Shown: in pieces, positions 50,921 to 59,590 of the stretch | Numbering within the stretch: position 1 is the stretch's first letter | Layout of the letters: each line of letters opens with the position of its first letter | DNA from: Arsukibacterium ikkense | GTDB taxonomy: Bacteria > Pseudomonadota > Gammaproteobacteria > Enterobacterales > Alteromonadaceae | Reading direction: 5' to 3' | Length of the DNA stretch: 64,000 bases | NCBI RefSeq assembly: GCF_000987775.1 | Contig: NZ_LAHO01000002.1 | Coordinates: 1-64,000 of the forward strand | Translations under genes and position numbers: made by a program | Notes under the pieces: model-generated | Seen by the model: only the letters and a program-made list of their open reading frames with translations | What the model was told of the DNA's origin: nothing | Database searches by the model: none

Positions 50921-52048
50921 ATGCATAGCGGGTTGAATATCGACGGGCAAGCGCTGCAGACCATTCTGAATACCGTTACCGACGTTGTTATTATGACCGA
51001 TCACCATGGCAATGTTATGCAGGTAAATCAGGCGCTTGAGCAACTTTTTGGTTATCAGCCTGCCGAGCTGATTGGCCAGAATGTCTCATTGCTGATGCCG
51101 GCCTCGTATGCTGGCGCGCACCAGCATTACATGGCGAATTATCTGCAAACTGGCGTACCCAGAATCATTGGCGTAGGCCGAGAACTGGCAGCAAAACACA
51201 AAGCAGGCCATTTGCTGCCTATTCATATATCGGTAACAAAAGTTGAGCATTCTGCCCTTTTTGTTGGGGTTATCCGTGACATGTCAGAGCTGGTTAAATT
51301 AGAAAACGAAGCCTTACTGGCCAGCGAGATGGAGCGCAATAAGATCAGTCGGGAATTGGTTGACATAGAGAACCAGGCCATACTCGTGAGCGAAGCGGAG
51401 CGCAATCGTATCAGCCGGGAATTGCATGATGAGCTGGGCCAGAACCTGATGGGCTTAAGTATGCAATTGCAGGGCATCACCCGGCAGTTAACGGGCAGCG
51501 ATACCCTGCTACAGCAACAACTACAGCAGCTGGGTAATGCATTGCTGCACAATGTTCGTAATATCAGAGCTATTATTAATGAGCTCGCCACTGTTGAGTT
51601 AGAAGATCAGGGTCTGCAGGAAGCCTTAACCACCTTTGTAAACAGCTGTAACACCTTTAGTAATGGGGTTAAGGTTAATTTCAATTGTGAAGGGCTATGG
51701 CAGGCCGAGGCCTATAGTGTTGAAGTGCAATTATACCGGATTGCCCGCGAGGCTATTTATAATGCCCTGAAACATGCCGATGCCAGCCGGATTGATGTCA
51801 ACCTGCTGCAGCAGGATAATACGATACAACTAAGTATTCAGGACAATGGCAAAGGCTTACCAGCCGACTTGAAAGTCCGTGATAACCGGCTGATTAATGT
51901 TGGCAATGGCCTGCGCAATATTCATTTTCGCGCCCACGTTATCGGGGCGCATCTGACGATCAGCTCCTCTGCCACCACCGGTACCCTCATTGAATGCCTG
52001 TATACCAAGCCTGCCGCTAACACCAGATTACAAAGGACTGAGATATGA
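50921..52048 (+). CDS. PAS-domain histidine kinase (NarL/LuxR-type system) with duplicated H-box
   Basis: The 375-residue soluble sensor has a FixL-like PAS domain (about 10-122; 'PRIIGVGREL' aligns with the FixL haem region but has Arg where FixL has the haem His), then a HisKA_3 H-box ('AERNRISRELHDELGQNLM', His169) and an HATPase domain ('DNGKGLPADLK', 'GNGLRNI'). Residues 128-149 and 150-171 are a near-perfect tandem duplication in which the first copy has Val147 instead of His. AAGAGG precedes the ATG. It overlaps the response regulator gene in an ATGA. Confidence 0.9.
   Translation: MHSGLNIDGQALQTILNTVTDVVIMTDHHGNVMQVNQALEQLFGYQPAELIGQNVSLLMPASYAGAHQHYMANYLQTGVPRIIGVGRELAAKHKAGHLLPIHISVTKVEHSALFVGVIRDMSELVKLENEALLASEMERNKISRELVDIENQAILVSEAERNRISRELHDELGQNLMGLSMQLQGITRQLTGSDTLLQQQLQQLGNALLHNVRNIRAIINELATVELEDQGLQEALTTFVNSCNTFSNGVKVNFNCEGLWQAEAYSVEVQLYRIAREAIYNALKHADASRIDVNLLQQDNTIQLSIQDNGKGLPADLKVRDNRLINVGNGLRNIHFRAHVIGAHLTISSSATTGTLIECLYTKPAANTRLQRTEI
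51302..51433 (+). repeat. 66-bp tandem duplication of the kinase H-box
   Basis: 51302-51367 encodes ENEALLASEMER...RELVDI and 51368-51433 encodes ENQAILVSEAER...RELHDE. The units are 22 codons each, diverged at the DNA level but clearly duplicated. Confidence 0.85.
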
Positions 52049-52686
52049 GCAAGCTATTGTTAATTGATGATCATCCGGTTTTTCGTTGCGGCCTAGCTGC
52101 GTTAATCGAGGCAGAAGCCGACCTTAAAATCTGTGGTGAAGCTGAATCTGTCAGCACCGCACTGCAACTGATCCCGAAACTTAAGCCTGATATGCTGGTG
52201 TTGGATCTGCTGCTTGCTGAAGGTGATGGTTTGCAATTGCTCAAACACTTGCGGGCTCAGGGCAGTAAATTGCCCATCCTGGTAATGTCAATGTACGATG
52301 AGCAGCTATTTGCCGAGCGGGTTATTAAGGCCGGCGCCAACGGCTATATCAATAAAACCGATACCATCAGCCATATTGTCCCGGCTATTCGCCGGGTATT
52401 ACAGGGCCGGATTTATGTTAGCGATGCTATGGCTGACACCTTACTTCAATCTAATTTTAATCACAAATCACCTCAACACCTGTCTGGCGAAGCAAAGCTG
52501 ACTGACCGCGAGCTGGAAGTTTATATGATGTTAGGTAAAGGCTACTCGACCAAGCGGATTGCCAGCGAATTAAACCTTAGCAGTAAAACCATTGACTCGC
52601 ATAAAGAACATATCAAGGAAAAGCTGGCCATTACCGATAACAACAGCCTTATTCACCATGCCGTTACCTGGATGATGACAAAATAG
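52045..52686 (+). CDS. LuxR/NarL-family response regulator
   Basis: The 213-residue protein has a receiver domain ('LLLIDDHPVFRCGL', phospho-acceptor Asp in 'MLVLDLLLAEGDG', Lys in 'YINKTD') and a C-terminal helix-turn-helix ('LTDRELEVYMMLGKGYSTKRIASELNLSSKTIDSHKEHIKEKL'). It is the partner of the PAS kinase, sharing an ATGA junction. The candidate TTTAGG-N7-CCTAC operator before both the kinase and the CBS gene could be its target (inference). Confidence 0.92.
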   Translation: MSKLLLIDDHPVFRCGLAALIEAEADLKICGEAESVSTALQLIPKLKPDMLVLDLLLAEGDGLQLLKHLRAQGSKLPILVMSMYDEQLFAERVIKAGANGYINKTDTISHIVPAIRRVLQGRIYVSDAMADTLLQSNFNHKSPQHLSGEAKLTDRELEVYMMLGKGYSTKRIASELNLSSKTIDSHKEHIKEKLAITDNNSLIHHAVTWMMTK

Positions 52687-52719
52687 CCGCCCTTTGCCAC
52701 AGCATGCCTAACAGCAGGC

Positions 52720-52737
52720 TTTAGGTAATCCCCCTAC
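52720..52737 (+). promoter_or_regulatory. candidate operator TTTAGG-N7-CCTAC upstream of the CBS gene
   Basis: TTTAGGTAATCCCCCTAC shares TTTAGG, spacing and CCTAC with the site at 50824-50841. A third half-site, TTTAGG on the minus strand, lies at 52756-52761. A TATTCT hexamer at 52783-52788 could be the -10 box. Confidence 0.5.
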
Positions 52738-52819
52738 TCTAAAACATGGTTTTTTCCTAAACCCGTTGTGCGTTGCAGCGGCTATTCTTCAATCAGTATT
52801 AACTGCATGGAAGAACAAC

Positions 52820-53290
52820 ATGAAAATTAAAAGCTGTATGAACCCCGATATCAAATGTATCCACGCTGATGAAACCCTGCAGCAGGCTGCAAAAATAATG
52901 TGGGAAGCCGACTGCGGTGCCCTGCCTGTGCTAAACAACGACCAACAGGCGATCGGCATGATCACAGACCGCGATATCGCCATGGCCGGCTTTATTCAGG
53001 GCCTGCCATTAAGTGATATTCCGGTTAAAGATGTTATGTCTAAAACCCTGATCAGTATTGGTCCGGAGCAGGATTTGGCCGAGGCAGAGCAGCTGATGCA
53101 GACTAAACAGCTCCGACGTTTGCCGGTAATTAATAACAAAAAACAGCTGGTAGGCATATTGTCGCTGAATGACATTGCTGCCGCATATAAACGGGACAGC
53201 GGTAAGCAGGTAAAAGCCAATGAAGTGGCTGATACGCTGGCCTCTATTTGTACCCACAGAACCCTGGCAAAAACCGCGGCTGTGGCCTGA
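52820..53290 (+). CDS. CBS-pair protein
   Basis: The 156-residue cytoplasmic protein is built of two CBS motifs, the first about residues 1-60 ('MNPDIKCIHADETLQQAAKIM', 'GMITDRDIAMAG') and the second about 67-125 ('DVMSKTLISIGPEQDLAEAEQLM', 'LVGILSLNDIAAAY'). Stand-alone CBS pairs bind adenine nucleotides and include the hypoxic response protein Hrp1 of Mycobacterium tuberculosis. The start at 52820 (MKIKSC) is chosen for its GGAAG site over a longer in-frame codon. An hsp20 gene follows after 26 bp. Confidence 0.9.
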   Translation: MKIKSCMNPDIKCIHADETLQQAAKIMWEADCGALPVLNNDQQAIGMITDRDIAMAGFIQGLPLSDIPVKDVMSKTLISIGPEQDLAEAEQLMQTKQLRRLPVINNKKQLVGILSLNDIAAAYKRDSGKQVKANEVADTLASICTHRTLAKTAAVA

Positions 53291-53316
53291 CACTTTACCC
53301 CTCAATAAGGAGATAA

Positions 53317-53769
53317 ATGATGAGCTTAATACCAATCGGCGGCCCGCTGGCACAATGGGACCCCTTCAACCAATTCGGCAGTCTGTATGACAAATTTAAT
53401 GCACTGTTTAATGGCGGTAATGGCTTGCCGTTAGAAGCGCAATGGACACCGGCCATGGATATAGTTGAAAAGGACCATGAAATAATGGTGCGCTTAGACA
53501 CACCCGGCATGGAGCGAAAAGATCTGAAAGTTGAAATTAACGACAATATGCTGGTGATTAGTGGTGAACGTAAGTACGAACATAAAGATGAGAAAGACAA
53601 TTATCATCGGCTGGAAAGAGGCTATGGCAGTTTCGTGCGTAGCTTTCGTTTGCCCGACTATGTTGATCAAAACCATATAAAAGCCGAATGCAAGAACGGT
53701 TTATTACAAATACATCTGGCAAAAGCACCAGGTAAGAAAAAAGAACTGAAAAGCATCACTATTAACTGA
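53317..53769 (+). CDS. small heat-shock protein Hsp20
   Basis: The 150-residue alpha-crystallin-type chaperone has the core beta-sandwich (about 48-140), starting 'PAMDIVEKDHEIMVRLDTPGMERKDLKVEI' and continuing to 'ECKNGLLQIHLAKAPGKKK'. It prevents protein aggregation. AAGGAG precedes the ATG, and ATG codons occur at both 53317 and 53320. It shares a transcript with the CBS gene, and a strong terminator follows. Confidence 0.95.
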   Translation: MMSLIPIGGPLAQWDPFNQFGSLYDKFNALFNGGNGLPLEAQWTPAMDIVEKDHEIMVRLDTPGMERKDLKVEINDNMLVISGERKYEHKDEKDNYHRLERGYGSFVRSFRLPDYVDQNHIKAECKNGLLQIHLAKAPGKKKELKSITIN

Positions 53770-53776
53770 AACTGCG

Positions 53777-53815
53777 GGAAGAAAAAGGCCTGGTTGCCCT
53801 TTTTCTTCCTTTTTT
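53777..53815 (+). terminator. rho-independent terminator after hsp20
   Basis: A 12-bp stem, GGAAGAAAAAGG / CCTTTTTCTTCC, with a 9-nt loop is followed by six T residues, 7 bp past the hsp20 stop. Confidence 0.9.
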
Positions 53816-53867
53816 ACTGTTTTGTACTGCTCGCCGTGCACGCAATTATCTGCTGCAGCTTTAACTA

Positions 53868-55247
53868 TTATTGGCGGCCAGCAGATTCTGCCTGTCGCGC
53901 CGCGGCTATCTCTGCCAGCTTAGTATCAAGTTCACTGCGGCTGAGCCACTGGCCGCGCACCATCACGCCGGCGGGTTGATACAGCACCGATAAATCAGCC
54001 AGCGGATTAGCATCAAGCAACAGTAAATCGGCACGCTGGCCAGTTTTAACCTGGCCAAAGCGGTCTTTATCAGCAAAATATTCGCCCACCAGCACAGTGC
54101 CGCTGCGCAAAATATCATAATTACTGATGCCCGCTGCGGTCATTTTCGGTATTTCCCGGCGCAGCGACAAGCCCGGCACGCTATACAGCTGCGGCGCGTC
54201 GGTGCCCATTAAAATGGTAACACCGGCCCGGTATAATTCGCGTAACAACAATTGACGGTTTGCTGCATGCAGTGCTGCGGTGTCGCCAGTGTAATAGCTG
54301 CCACTGGCCTGCTGCAAATAGCGCTGCCAGCCGGCAATAACCTGGGCCGGCATATATTTCAGCTCGTCAAATGCTTGCAGCTTTGTTCTATCCGCTGCGC
54401 CGATAATGGTCAGCCATAAGGCTTCGGTGGGCACGACCGCAACATTATGTTGTTTGGTCAGCGCGACCAGCGGTGCCAGATCGTTGGCTGTTACAGGTTT
54501 ATCAAAACCACCCAGTGCAGCCATATAGCCATCGAGATGATCAATAGTTCGACTACCAAGCAAAATTGCCTGCTCTATGCCCACCGCTTCGGGCACATGG
54601 CCGGCAAAATCAATACCTTGCTTTTTTGCTTCATCAGCAATGGCCTGATAGTGCGCAAGGCTTAAACCCGGATGAATTTTCAGAAGATCCCAGCCCTCAC
54701 TTTTATGCTGGCGCACCCGCTCACGGGCTTGTTCGGCTGAGGTAACCGTATGCTGATTAAAACTGGGGCCAGCCAGGTATAAGGTTGGCCCTAAGCGTTT
54801 ACCACTGGCAATATCGTCTTTTAAGCGTAACTGCTGATCATGGCCCAGCATACCGCGCACTGTGGTGACGCCACCGGCCAGATACAAAAACAATACATCG
54901 TCTAAATAGCGCGCCGGGATCCCACTAAAATCAGCCAGCGGCGGCACATGGCCATGCATTTCAGCCAGGCCTGGCAACAGATAGCGGCCATTGCCATCAA
55001 TAACCTTAGCGCCGTCAGGTATGACAACGTCAGCCGCGTTACCCACCGCAATAATACGATCGCCCTGCACCACCACCCGCTGATTGCGCAGCACCTGCTC
55101 TGAGTCCATCGGCAACACATGCACCTGGTCAAATACGGTGTAGCCGGCACTGGCCAAAACCGGCTGGTTAGCCTGGGTAGCCAGCAACGGCAGCAATAGC
55201 AACAAACCAACAACAGCAACATGCAGTAATGTTCTGACAAGCAACAT
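53868..55247 (-). CDS. amidohydrolase family protein, exported
   Basis: The 459-residue protein has an N-terminal signal sequence (about 8-25, 'VAVVGLLLLLPLLATQA') and a metal-dependent hydrolase barrel with the HxH motif as 'GLAEMHGHVPP', 'DFAGHVPEAV', 'TIDHLDGYM' and 'ILMGTDAPQL'. It groups with imidazolonepropionase-like and prolidase-type amidohydrolases of unknown substrate. The ribosome-binding site is weak. It is convergent with hsp20. Confidence 0.85.
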   Translation of the reverse strand: MLLVRTLLHVAVVGLLLLLPLLATQANQPVLASAGYTVFDQVHVLPMDSEQVLRNQRVVVQGDRIIAVGNAADVVIPDGAKVIDGNGRYLLPGLAEMHGHVPPLADFSGIPARYLDDVLFLYLAGGVTTVRGMLGHDQQLRLKDDIASGKRLGPTLYLAGPSFNQHTVTSAEQARERVRQHKSEGWDLLKIHPGLSLAHYQAIADEAKKQGIDFAGHVPEAVGIEQAILLGSRTIDHLDGYMAALGGFDKPVTANDLAPLVALTKQHNVAVVPTEALWLTIIGAADRTKLQAFDELKYMPAQVIAGWQRYLQQASGSYYTGDTAALHAANRQLLLRELYRAGVTILMGTDAPQLYSVPGLSLRREIPKMTAAGISNYDILRSGTVLVGEYFADKDRFGQVKTGQRADLLLLDANPLADLSVLYQPAGVMVRGQWLSRSELDTKLAEIAAARQAESAGRQ

Positions 55248-55375
55248 GGCAGAATGTCCGTTTACTTAAGAATAATCTGCAGCAAGTATGAGTAGCAGTT
55301 CTGGTTTTTGCAACGCGCTAATCAGACAGGCGCGACCAACCGACAGGTTATTGCGTTGCGCTTAGTCGTGGCAGC

Positions 55376-55487
55376 TTACTTACCAGTATCGTTAAACCAC
55401 AACTCAGGTCTGGCGGTAATAAAGTCCAGCATCAGTTGCACTTTTCTGAGCCTGGGCAATGGCTGGCTGCATAAAAATGTCGGTCAT
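55376..55487 (-). pseudogene. remnant of a nucleoside/cytosine deaminase gene
   Basis: The start encodes 'MTDIFMQPAIAQAQKS' and the end, in another frame, encodes 'LMLDFITARPELWFNDTGK'. Both closely match the two ends of the intact deaminase at 37335-37775 ('MTDIYMQAAIAQARKS' and 'LMQDFIAAKPELWFEDIGK'). The central part, with the zinc-binding and catalytic residues, is missing and the junction is out of frame. It is dead. Confidence 0.85.
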
Positions 55488-55558
55488 GTCAGTTCCTTTG
55501 TTATAAAATCATTAGCTATCTGCCGCCCGCTAATAAGCTTATACTGCAGTATGCTTTT

Positions 55559-56233
55559 ATGTTAAAGAAGATTTGCATGACGACGCCACCCGAACCGCCG
55601 CAACTGACCACCCCGCTCCGTCAGCAAGCAGAGCTGCAACTGAGCATAGGTGCTGCACCGTTAAGCAGCGCTTTTGTCGCCAGCACCGATGCACTAAGTG
55701 TGCTGTACCGGCTTAGCAGTAGCGCCGACACCGCCAGCGATGGCTTAAAACTCCTGCATGAATTACAAGTGCATCAGGTAGAGCTGGGGTTGCAGCTGGA
55801 ACAACAGCAGCACAATGAGCGTGAATTTAACCATGAACTTAGTTGCTATCAGCAGTTTTTTGCGATAAATCCGGTTGCCTGCTTAATTTTAAGCACCGAT
55901 GGTATTATCACCACAGCTAATGCAACTGCGACCCGTTTCTTCGCGCCCCTGACAACAGAGCAAACTGGCTCGCTCTCTAAAGCACTTTGCGGTAGCTCAT
56001 TGTTGTCGCTGCTTAGTGCTGCTTGCCGGCCCTTGTTTAGCGCTGCACTGGCCAGAGTGCAGCGAAATCAGCATGATGCTACCTTGCTTGTGACAACCGC
56101 TTGTCACGTCTCAGACTCAGACTCAGACTCAGGCTCAGGCTCAGGCTCAGACAACAATGCTGGAGCAGCTAATTTACGGCTGTCCATCAGTTTGAGCCCC
56201 GATCACAAAGCTATTCTGATCATGCTAACGTGA
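55559..56233 (+). CDS. PAS-domain protein preceding a CheB-CheR fusion
   Basis: The 224-residue protein has a helical region with 'LLHELQVHQVELGLQLEQQQ' and then a PAS-like domain ('YQQFFAINPVACLILSTDGIITTANATATRFF'). This N-terminal helix-PAS combination is common in regulators beside CheB-CheR-PAS fusions. A Ser-Asp/Ser-Gly stretch encoded by a hexanucleotide repeat lies near residue 185. No output domain is seen. The stop overlaps the GTG start of the next gene. The start at 55559 or 55577 is uncertain. Confidence 0.75.
   Translation: MLKKICMTTPPEPPQLTTPLRQQAELQLSIGAAPLSSAFVASTDALSVLYRLSSSADTASDGLKLLHELQVHQVELGLQLEQQQHNEREFNHELSCYQQFFAINPVACLILSTDGIITTANATATRFFAPLTTEQTGSLSKALCGSSLLSLLSAACRPLFSAALARVQRNQHDATLLVTTACHVSDSDSDSGSGSGSDNNAGAANLRLSISLSPDHKAILIMLT
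56111..56152 (+). repeat. hexanucleotide tandem repeat, 7 units
   Basis: Units are TCAGAC x3, TCAGGC x3 and TCAGAC x1, encoding Ser-Asp and Ser-Gly dipeptides. Unit gain or loss keeps the frame. Confidence 0.9.
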
Positions 56234-58830
56234 GCACTGCTTTGCATCCCGCCACTACCGTAAATACCACTTGCGGCATGGTTGGTATTGGTGCGTCGGC
56301 CGGCGGGCTGGACGCATTAGATCAGTTTTTGCTGCATACTCCGTCCGATAGCGGTCTGGCCTGGATCATCGTCCAGCACCTGGACCCGACCAAGAAAGCC
56401 TTGTTGCCAGAATTATTACAGCGGGTAACCCGCATGAAAGTGCAACAAGCCAAACAAGGCATGGCCGTCTGTGCCAATCAGGTTTATGTCATCGCTCCCA
56501 ATACCGAGCTGAGGGTACAAGATGGCAAACTGAAACTGAGCAAACCCAAAGAGCAACGGGGTATGCGCCTGCCAATCAATATTTTGTTTCAGTCACTCGC
56601 TAGCGAAATTGGCAAAAGTGCCATCGGCATCATTTTATCTGGCATGGGTAACGATGGCGCCCTTGGTGTGCAGGCCATTAACGCGGCAGGTGGCCTGACA
56701 GCGGTGCAACAACCCGCATCGGCACAGTTTAAATCGATGCCTGAAGCCGCCATTGCCACCGGCTGCGTCGATGTTATTGCCGGCGCAGCTGAACTGCCGG
56801 CGCAGATCTTGTCTGTTATCGCGCAGGTGCCGCCTTACAGGCTGAAACGCACTAACGCGGCACCACACGGCCAGAGCAGTGCACCGGCCGGTGCATTGCA
56901 ACAGATTATCAGCCGTTTGCAGCGACATACCCGACATGATTTCTCATTGTATAAAACCAGTACTTTACAGCGGCGGATTGAACGGCGTGTAGCGGTACAC
57001 ATGCTGGATTCAATGCAGCAATATGCTGATTTTCTTGATGATAATCCTCAGGAAATCGACTTGTTATTTAAAGAATTGCTGATTGGTGTCACAAATTTCT
57101 TCCGTGATACCGCTGTGTGGAATTATCTGGCCGGCAGCATCCTGCCCGGGCTGTTACAGCAAAGTGAAGACACGGCATTACGCGCCTGGAGTATAGGCTG
57201 TTCTACCGGAGAAGAAGCCTACTCGCTGGCAATAGTGTTTTGCGAGTTGCTTGAGCGCCAACCTGAGCTGCAGCATTTCAGTTTAAAAATTTTCGCATCT
57301 GACGTCAGCCCGGATGCCATTACAAAAGCACGCCACGGCCAATACCCCTTGGCCATTGCCGGGCAAGTATGCGCCCGGCGCTTAGCGCAGTTTTTTATCC
57401 GGCATGACAATTACTATCAGATAAAACAGCATGTCCGCGATATGGTGTTGTTTGCCCTGCATGATGTGATACTGGATCCGCCGTTCACGCGCCAGGATTT
57501 AATTGTCTGTCGCAACCTGCTGATCTATTTTGATAGCCTGCTACAGCGCAAGTTAATCCCGCTGCTGCACTACAGTTTGCGCAAAAATGGTGTATTACTT
57601 TTAGGCAGTTCAGAAACCGTTGGCCGTAACCAAAACCTGTTTGTGCCGCTACAGGCAAAGTTGCGCTTCTTTCAGCGCCAGGATCCGCCAGAAAATGCCG
57701 CACGAAATTTACCAATGCATTCGTTTCCACCATTATTAACCTCAAGCAAGGAGTATCCTGTGCCCGCAAAAACTATAGCTTCTGCGCATCCTGACAACCT
57801 GCAAAGCGCAGCCGATCACGTGCTGCTGCAGGTTTACGCACCTGCTGCGGTGGTACTGAACAGTGCCGGTGACATTGTTTATATCAGCGGGCGCACCGGT
57901 AAATATCTGGAGCCGGCTGCCGGCAAAGCTAACTGGAACTTTCATGCCATGGTGCGAGAAGCGTTGCGCGCGCCGCTGGCATTAGCCCTGAAGCAGGTTG
58001 CAGCACAAGCATCCGCAGTAAAAAGTGCGCCGTTAAACTTACGCGGTTTACCGCTGTCTGCCGATGACGATACCATGCGGGTGGATGTTACAGTGCAGGC
58101 GCTGCAGGAACCTGCAGCGTTAAAGGGTATGACCATGATCGTATTTCGCGATGTTGCTGCCAGCACAATCAACACGCCGCCAGACAGTATCAACTTTTCA
58201 CTGGCAGCGGTGCAGCAACAGTATCTGGATGAAATTCAAACCCTGCGGGAAGAGTCCCGCGAGTCAAAAGAAGAGTTACAGTCCAGTAATGAAGAACTGC
58301 AATCGACCAATGAAGAACTGCAGTCAACTAATGAAGAGCTGACTACGTCAAAAGAAGAAATGCAGTCGATGAACGAAGAGCTGCAAACCATTAATACTGA
58401 GTTGCAGAGCAAACTGGATGACCTGGCGCTGGCGCAGAGCGATCTGCAAAACACCCTGAACAGTGTTGAAATTGCCATTCTGTTTTTAGATCAGCAACTA
58501 AATGTCCGCCGCTATACCGACCGCGCCGCTAATATTATCAACTTGCGGGAGAGCGATTTGGGCCGGCCGCTAAGCGACCTGACCAGCAGCCTGCAGTATC
58601 CACAGCTGCATAACGATGCACTCGAGACGTTACGCACCCTTAAATTTTGTGAAAAAGAAATTCCAACCACTGATGAGCGCTGGTTTTCAGTGCGTATTAT
58701 GCCATACCGGCGACTGGATAATATGATAGACGGCGTGGTGATTACCATGGTAGATATCAGCGCCACCAAAAAGCTCGAAAGCGCGCTACGCGAGACACCT
58801 GAGCACAAGCCTGCAATAAAGGCGCCGTGA
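56230..58830 (+). CDS. CheB-CheR-PAS fusion regulator
   Basis: The 866-residue protein has a CheB methylesterase domain (about 15-200; catalytic Ser in 'GIGASAGGLDAL', His in 'IVQHLDP', Asp in 'SGMGNDGALG') and a CheR methyltransferase domain (about 215-490; 'GVTNFFRDTAVW', 'RAWSIGCSTGEEAYSLAI', 'FASDVSPDAI', 'IVCRNLLIYF'). A long Glu-rich coiled coil with 'EELQSTNEELQ' repeats (about 675-735) and a PAS domain follow. It ends without a kinase or GGDEF domain, so the output is unclear. The start is a GTG overlapping the preceding stop. Confidence 0.9.
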   Translation: MSTALHPATTVNTTCGMVGIGASAGGLDALDQFLLHTPSDSGLAWIIVQHLDPTKKALLPELLQRVTRMKVQQAKQGMAVCANQVYVIAPNTELRVQDGKLKLSKPKEQRGMRLPINILFQSLASEIGKSAIGIILSGMGNDGALGVQAINAAGGLTAVQQPASAQFKSMPEAAIATGCVDVIAGAAELPAQILSVIAQVPPYRLKRTNAAPHGQSSAPAGALQQIISRLQRHTRHDFSLYKTSTLQRRIERRVAVHMLDSMQQYADFLDDNPQEIDLLFKELLIGVTNFFRDTAVWNYLAGSILPGLLQQSEDTALRAWSIGCSTGEEAYSLAIVFCELLERQPELQHFSLKIFASDVSPDAITKARHGQYPLAIAGQVCARRLAQFFIRHDNYYQIKQHVRDMVLFALHDVILDPPFTRQDLIVCRNLLIYFDSLLQRKLIPLLHYSLRKNGVLLLGSSETVGRNQNLFVPLQAKLRFFQRQDPPENAARNLPMHSFPPLLTSSKEYPVPAKTIASAHPDNLQSAADHVLLQVYAPAAVVLNSAGDIVYISGRTGKYLEPAAGKANWNFHAMVREALRAPLALALKQVAAQASAVKSAPLNLRGLPLSADDDTMRVDVTVQALQEPAALKGMTMIVFRDVAASTINTPPDSINFSLAAVQQQYLDEIQTLREESRESKEELQSSNEELQSTNEELQSTNEELTTSKEEMQSMNEELQTINTELQSKLDDLALAQSDLQNTLNSVEIAILFLDQQLNVRRYTDRAANIINLRESDLGRPLSDLTSSLQYPQLHNDALETLRTLKFCEKEIPTTDERWFSVRIMPYRRLDNMIDGVVITMVDISATKKLESALRETPEHKPAIKAP

Positions 58831-58906
58831 TACACAACAATCGCTGTCCGCGCTGCTCTCCCTGCAAAGCACTGAAGCATAAGGCCTTTAGTCTAAAAAC
58901 GGCTAT

Positions 58907-59221
58907 TCACTGACTAACGCTTCCAGTTGGCTTTTGGTCAGGGAACCACTTTTTCGGTTTAGTTTTTACTATCGGGTACACCGGGGCCAGAGGTCGTTGC
59001 TGCCAGGCTTTCACTTCGTCTAATACGGCATTCGTTACCTGAGAGATAACGTTCGGCGAGACTTCAACCCCACAGGCTTCTTCAACATGCGCCTGAATGT
59101 CGCGGGTAGACATGCCTCTGGCATAGAGCGAGACGATAGGCTCATCAAAGCCACCGAGCTGTTTCTCGCCATTCTTATAGTCAGCTAATAACTGATCGAT
59201 AAGCTGGTCTGATACTGGCAT
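58907..59221 (-). pseudogene. IS256-family (Mutator) transposase remnant
   Basis: The 104-residue frame starts '[22 protein letters not shown]', jumps to '[40 protein letters not shown]' and ends after '[17 protein letters not shown]'. These pieces belong to the N-terminal third of a roughly 400-residue IS256-type transposase. The section between them and the catalytic DDE part are gone, so it cannot be active. The sequence CTTACACAGATTTTTTATAC at 59257 could be the remains of one terminal repeat. Confidence 0.8.
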
Positions 59222-59308
59222 TCTTTATGCCTTTCAAATACATGGATAGAATGCTACTTACACAGATTTTTTATACTCTCACAGTAATAGGGAATCGAGT
59301 TCCATAAC

Positions 59309-59590
59309 TCACTCCATTGGTCGTTGAGAGTATTGGGTGGCGTTCTGCGCCCGCTTCAATCGTTGCAGCAAAGTTTGTGTCATCTGCTTTACCAGCGGCA
59401 ATACAAGCAACAAGGTTGGAAAAGCTATCACCCAAGACCAGAGCCAGGCTTGCAACCAGCCACTCAGGCTAAGTCCACTAAAGCCCAATGCTTTGATTGA
59501 ACTGACAAAAGAGATCACACAAGTCATTAGTATAGACAGGATTAGTGGCATGAGTAGCCTTTCAATTAGGGAAAACTTAACTTTTATCAT
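59309..59590 (-). CDS. DUF2798 membrane protein
   Basis: The 93-residue protein has two hydrophobic helices ('LLMPLILSILMTCVISFVSSI' and 'WLQAWLWSWVIAFPTLLLVLPLV') and fits the DUF2798 family. Its role is unknown. GAGG precedes the ATG. It is last in the minus-strand series that runs from the peroxiredoxin through persulfide metabolism. Confidence 0.82.
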   Translation of the reverse strand: MIKVKFSLIERLLMPLILSILMTCVISFVSSIKALGFSGLSLSGWLQAWLWSWVIAFPTLLLVLPLVKQMTQTLLQRLKRAQNATQYSQRPME

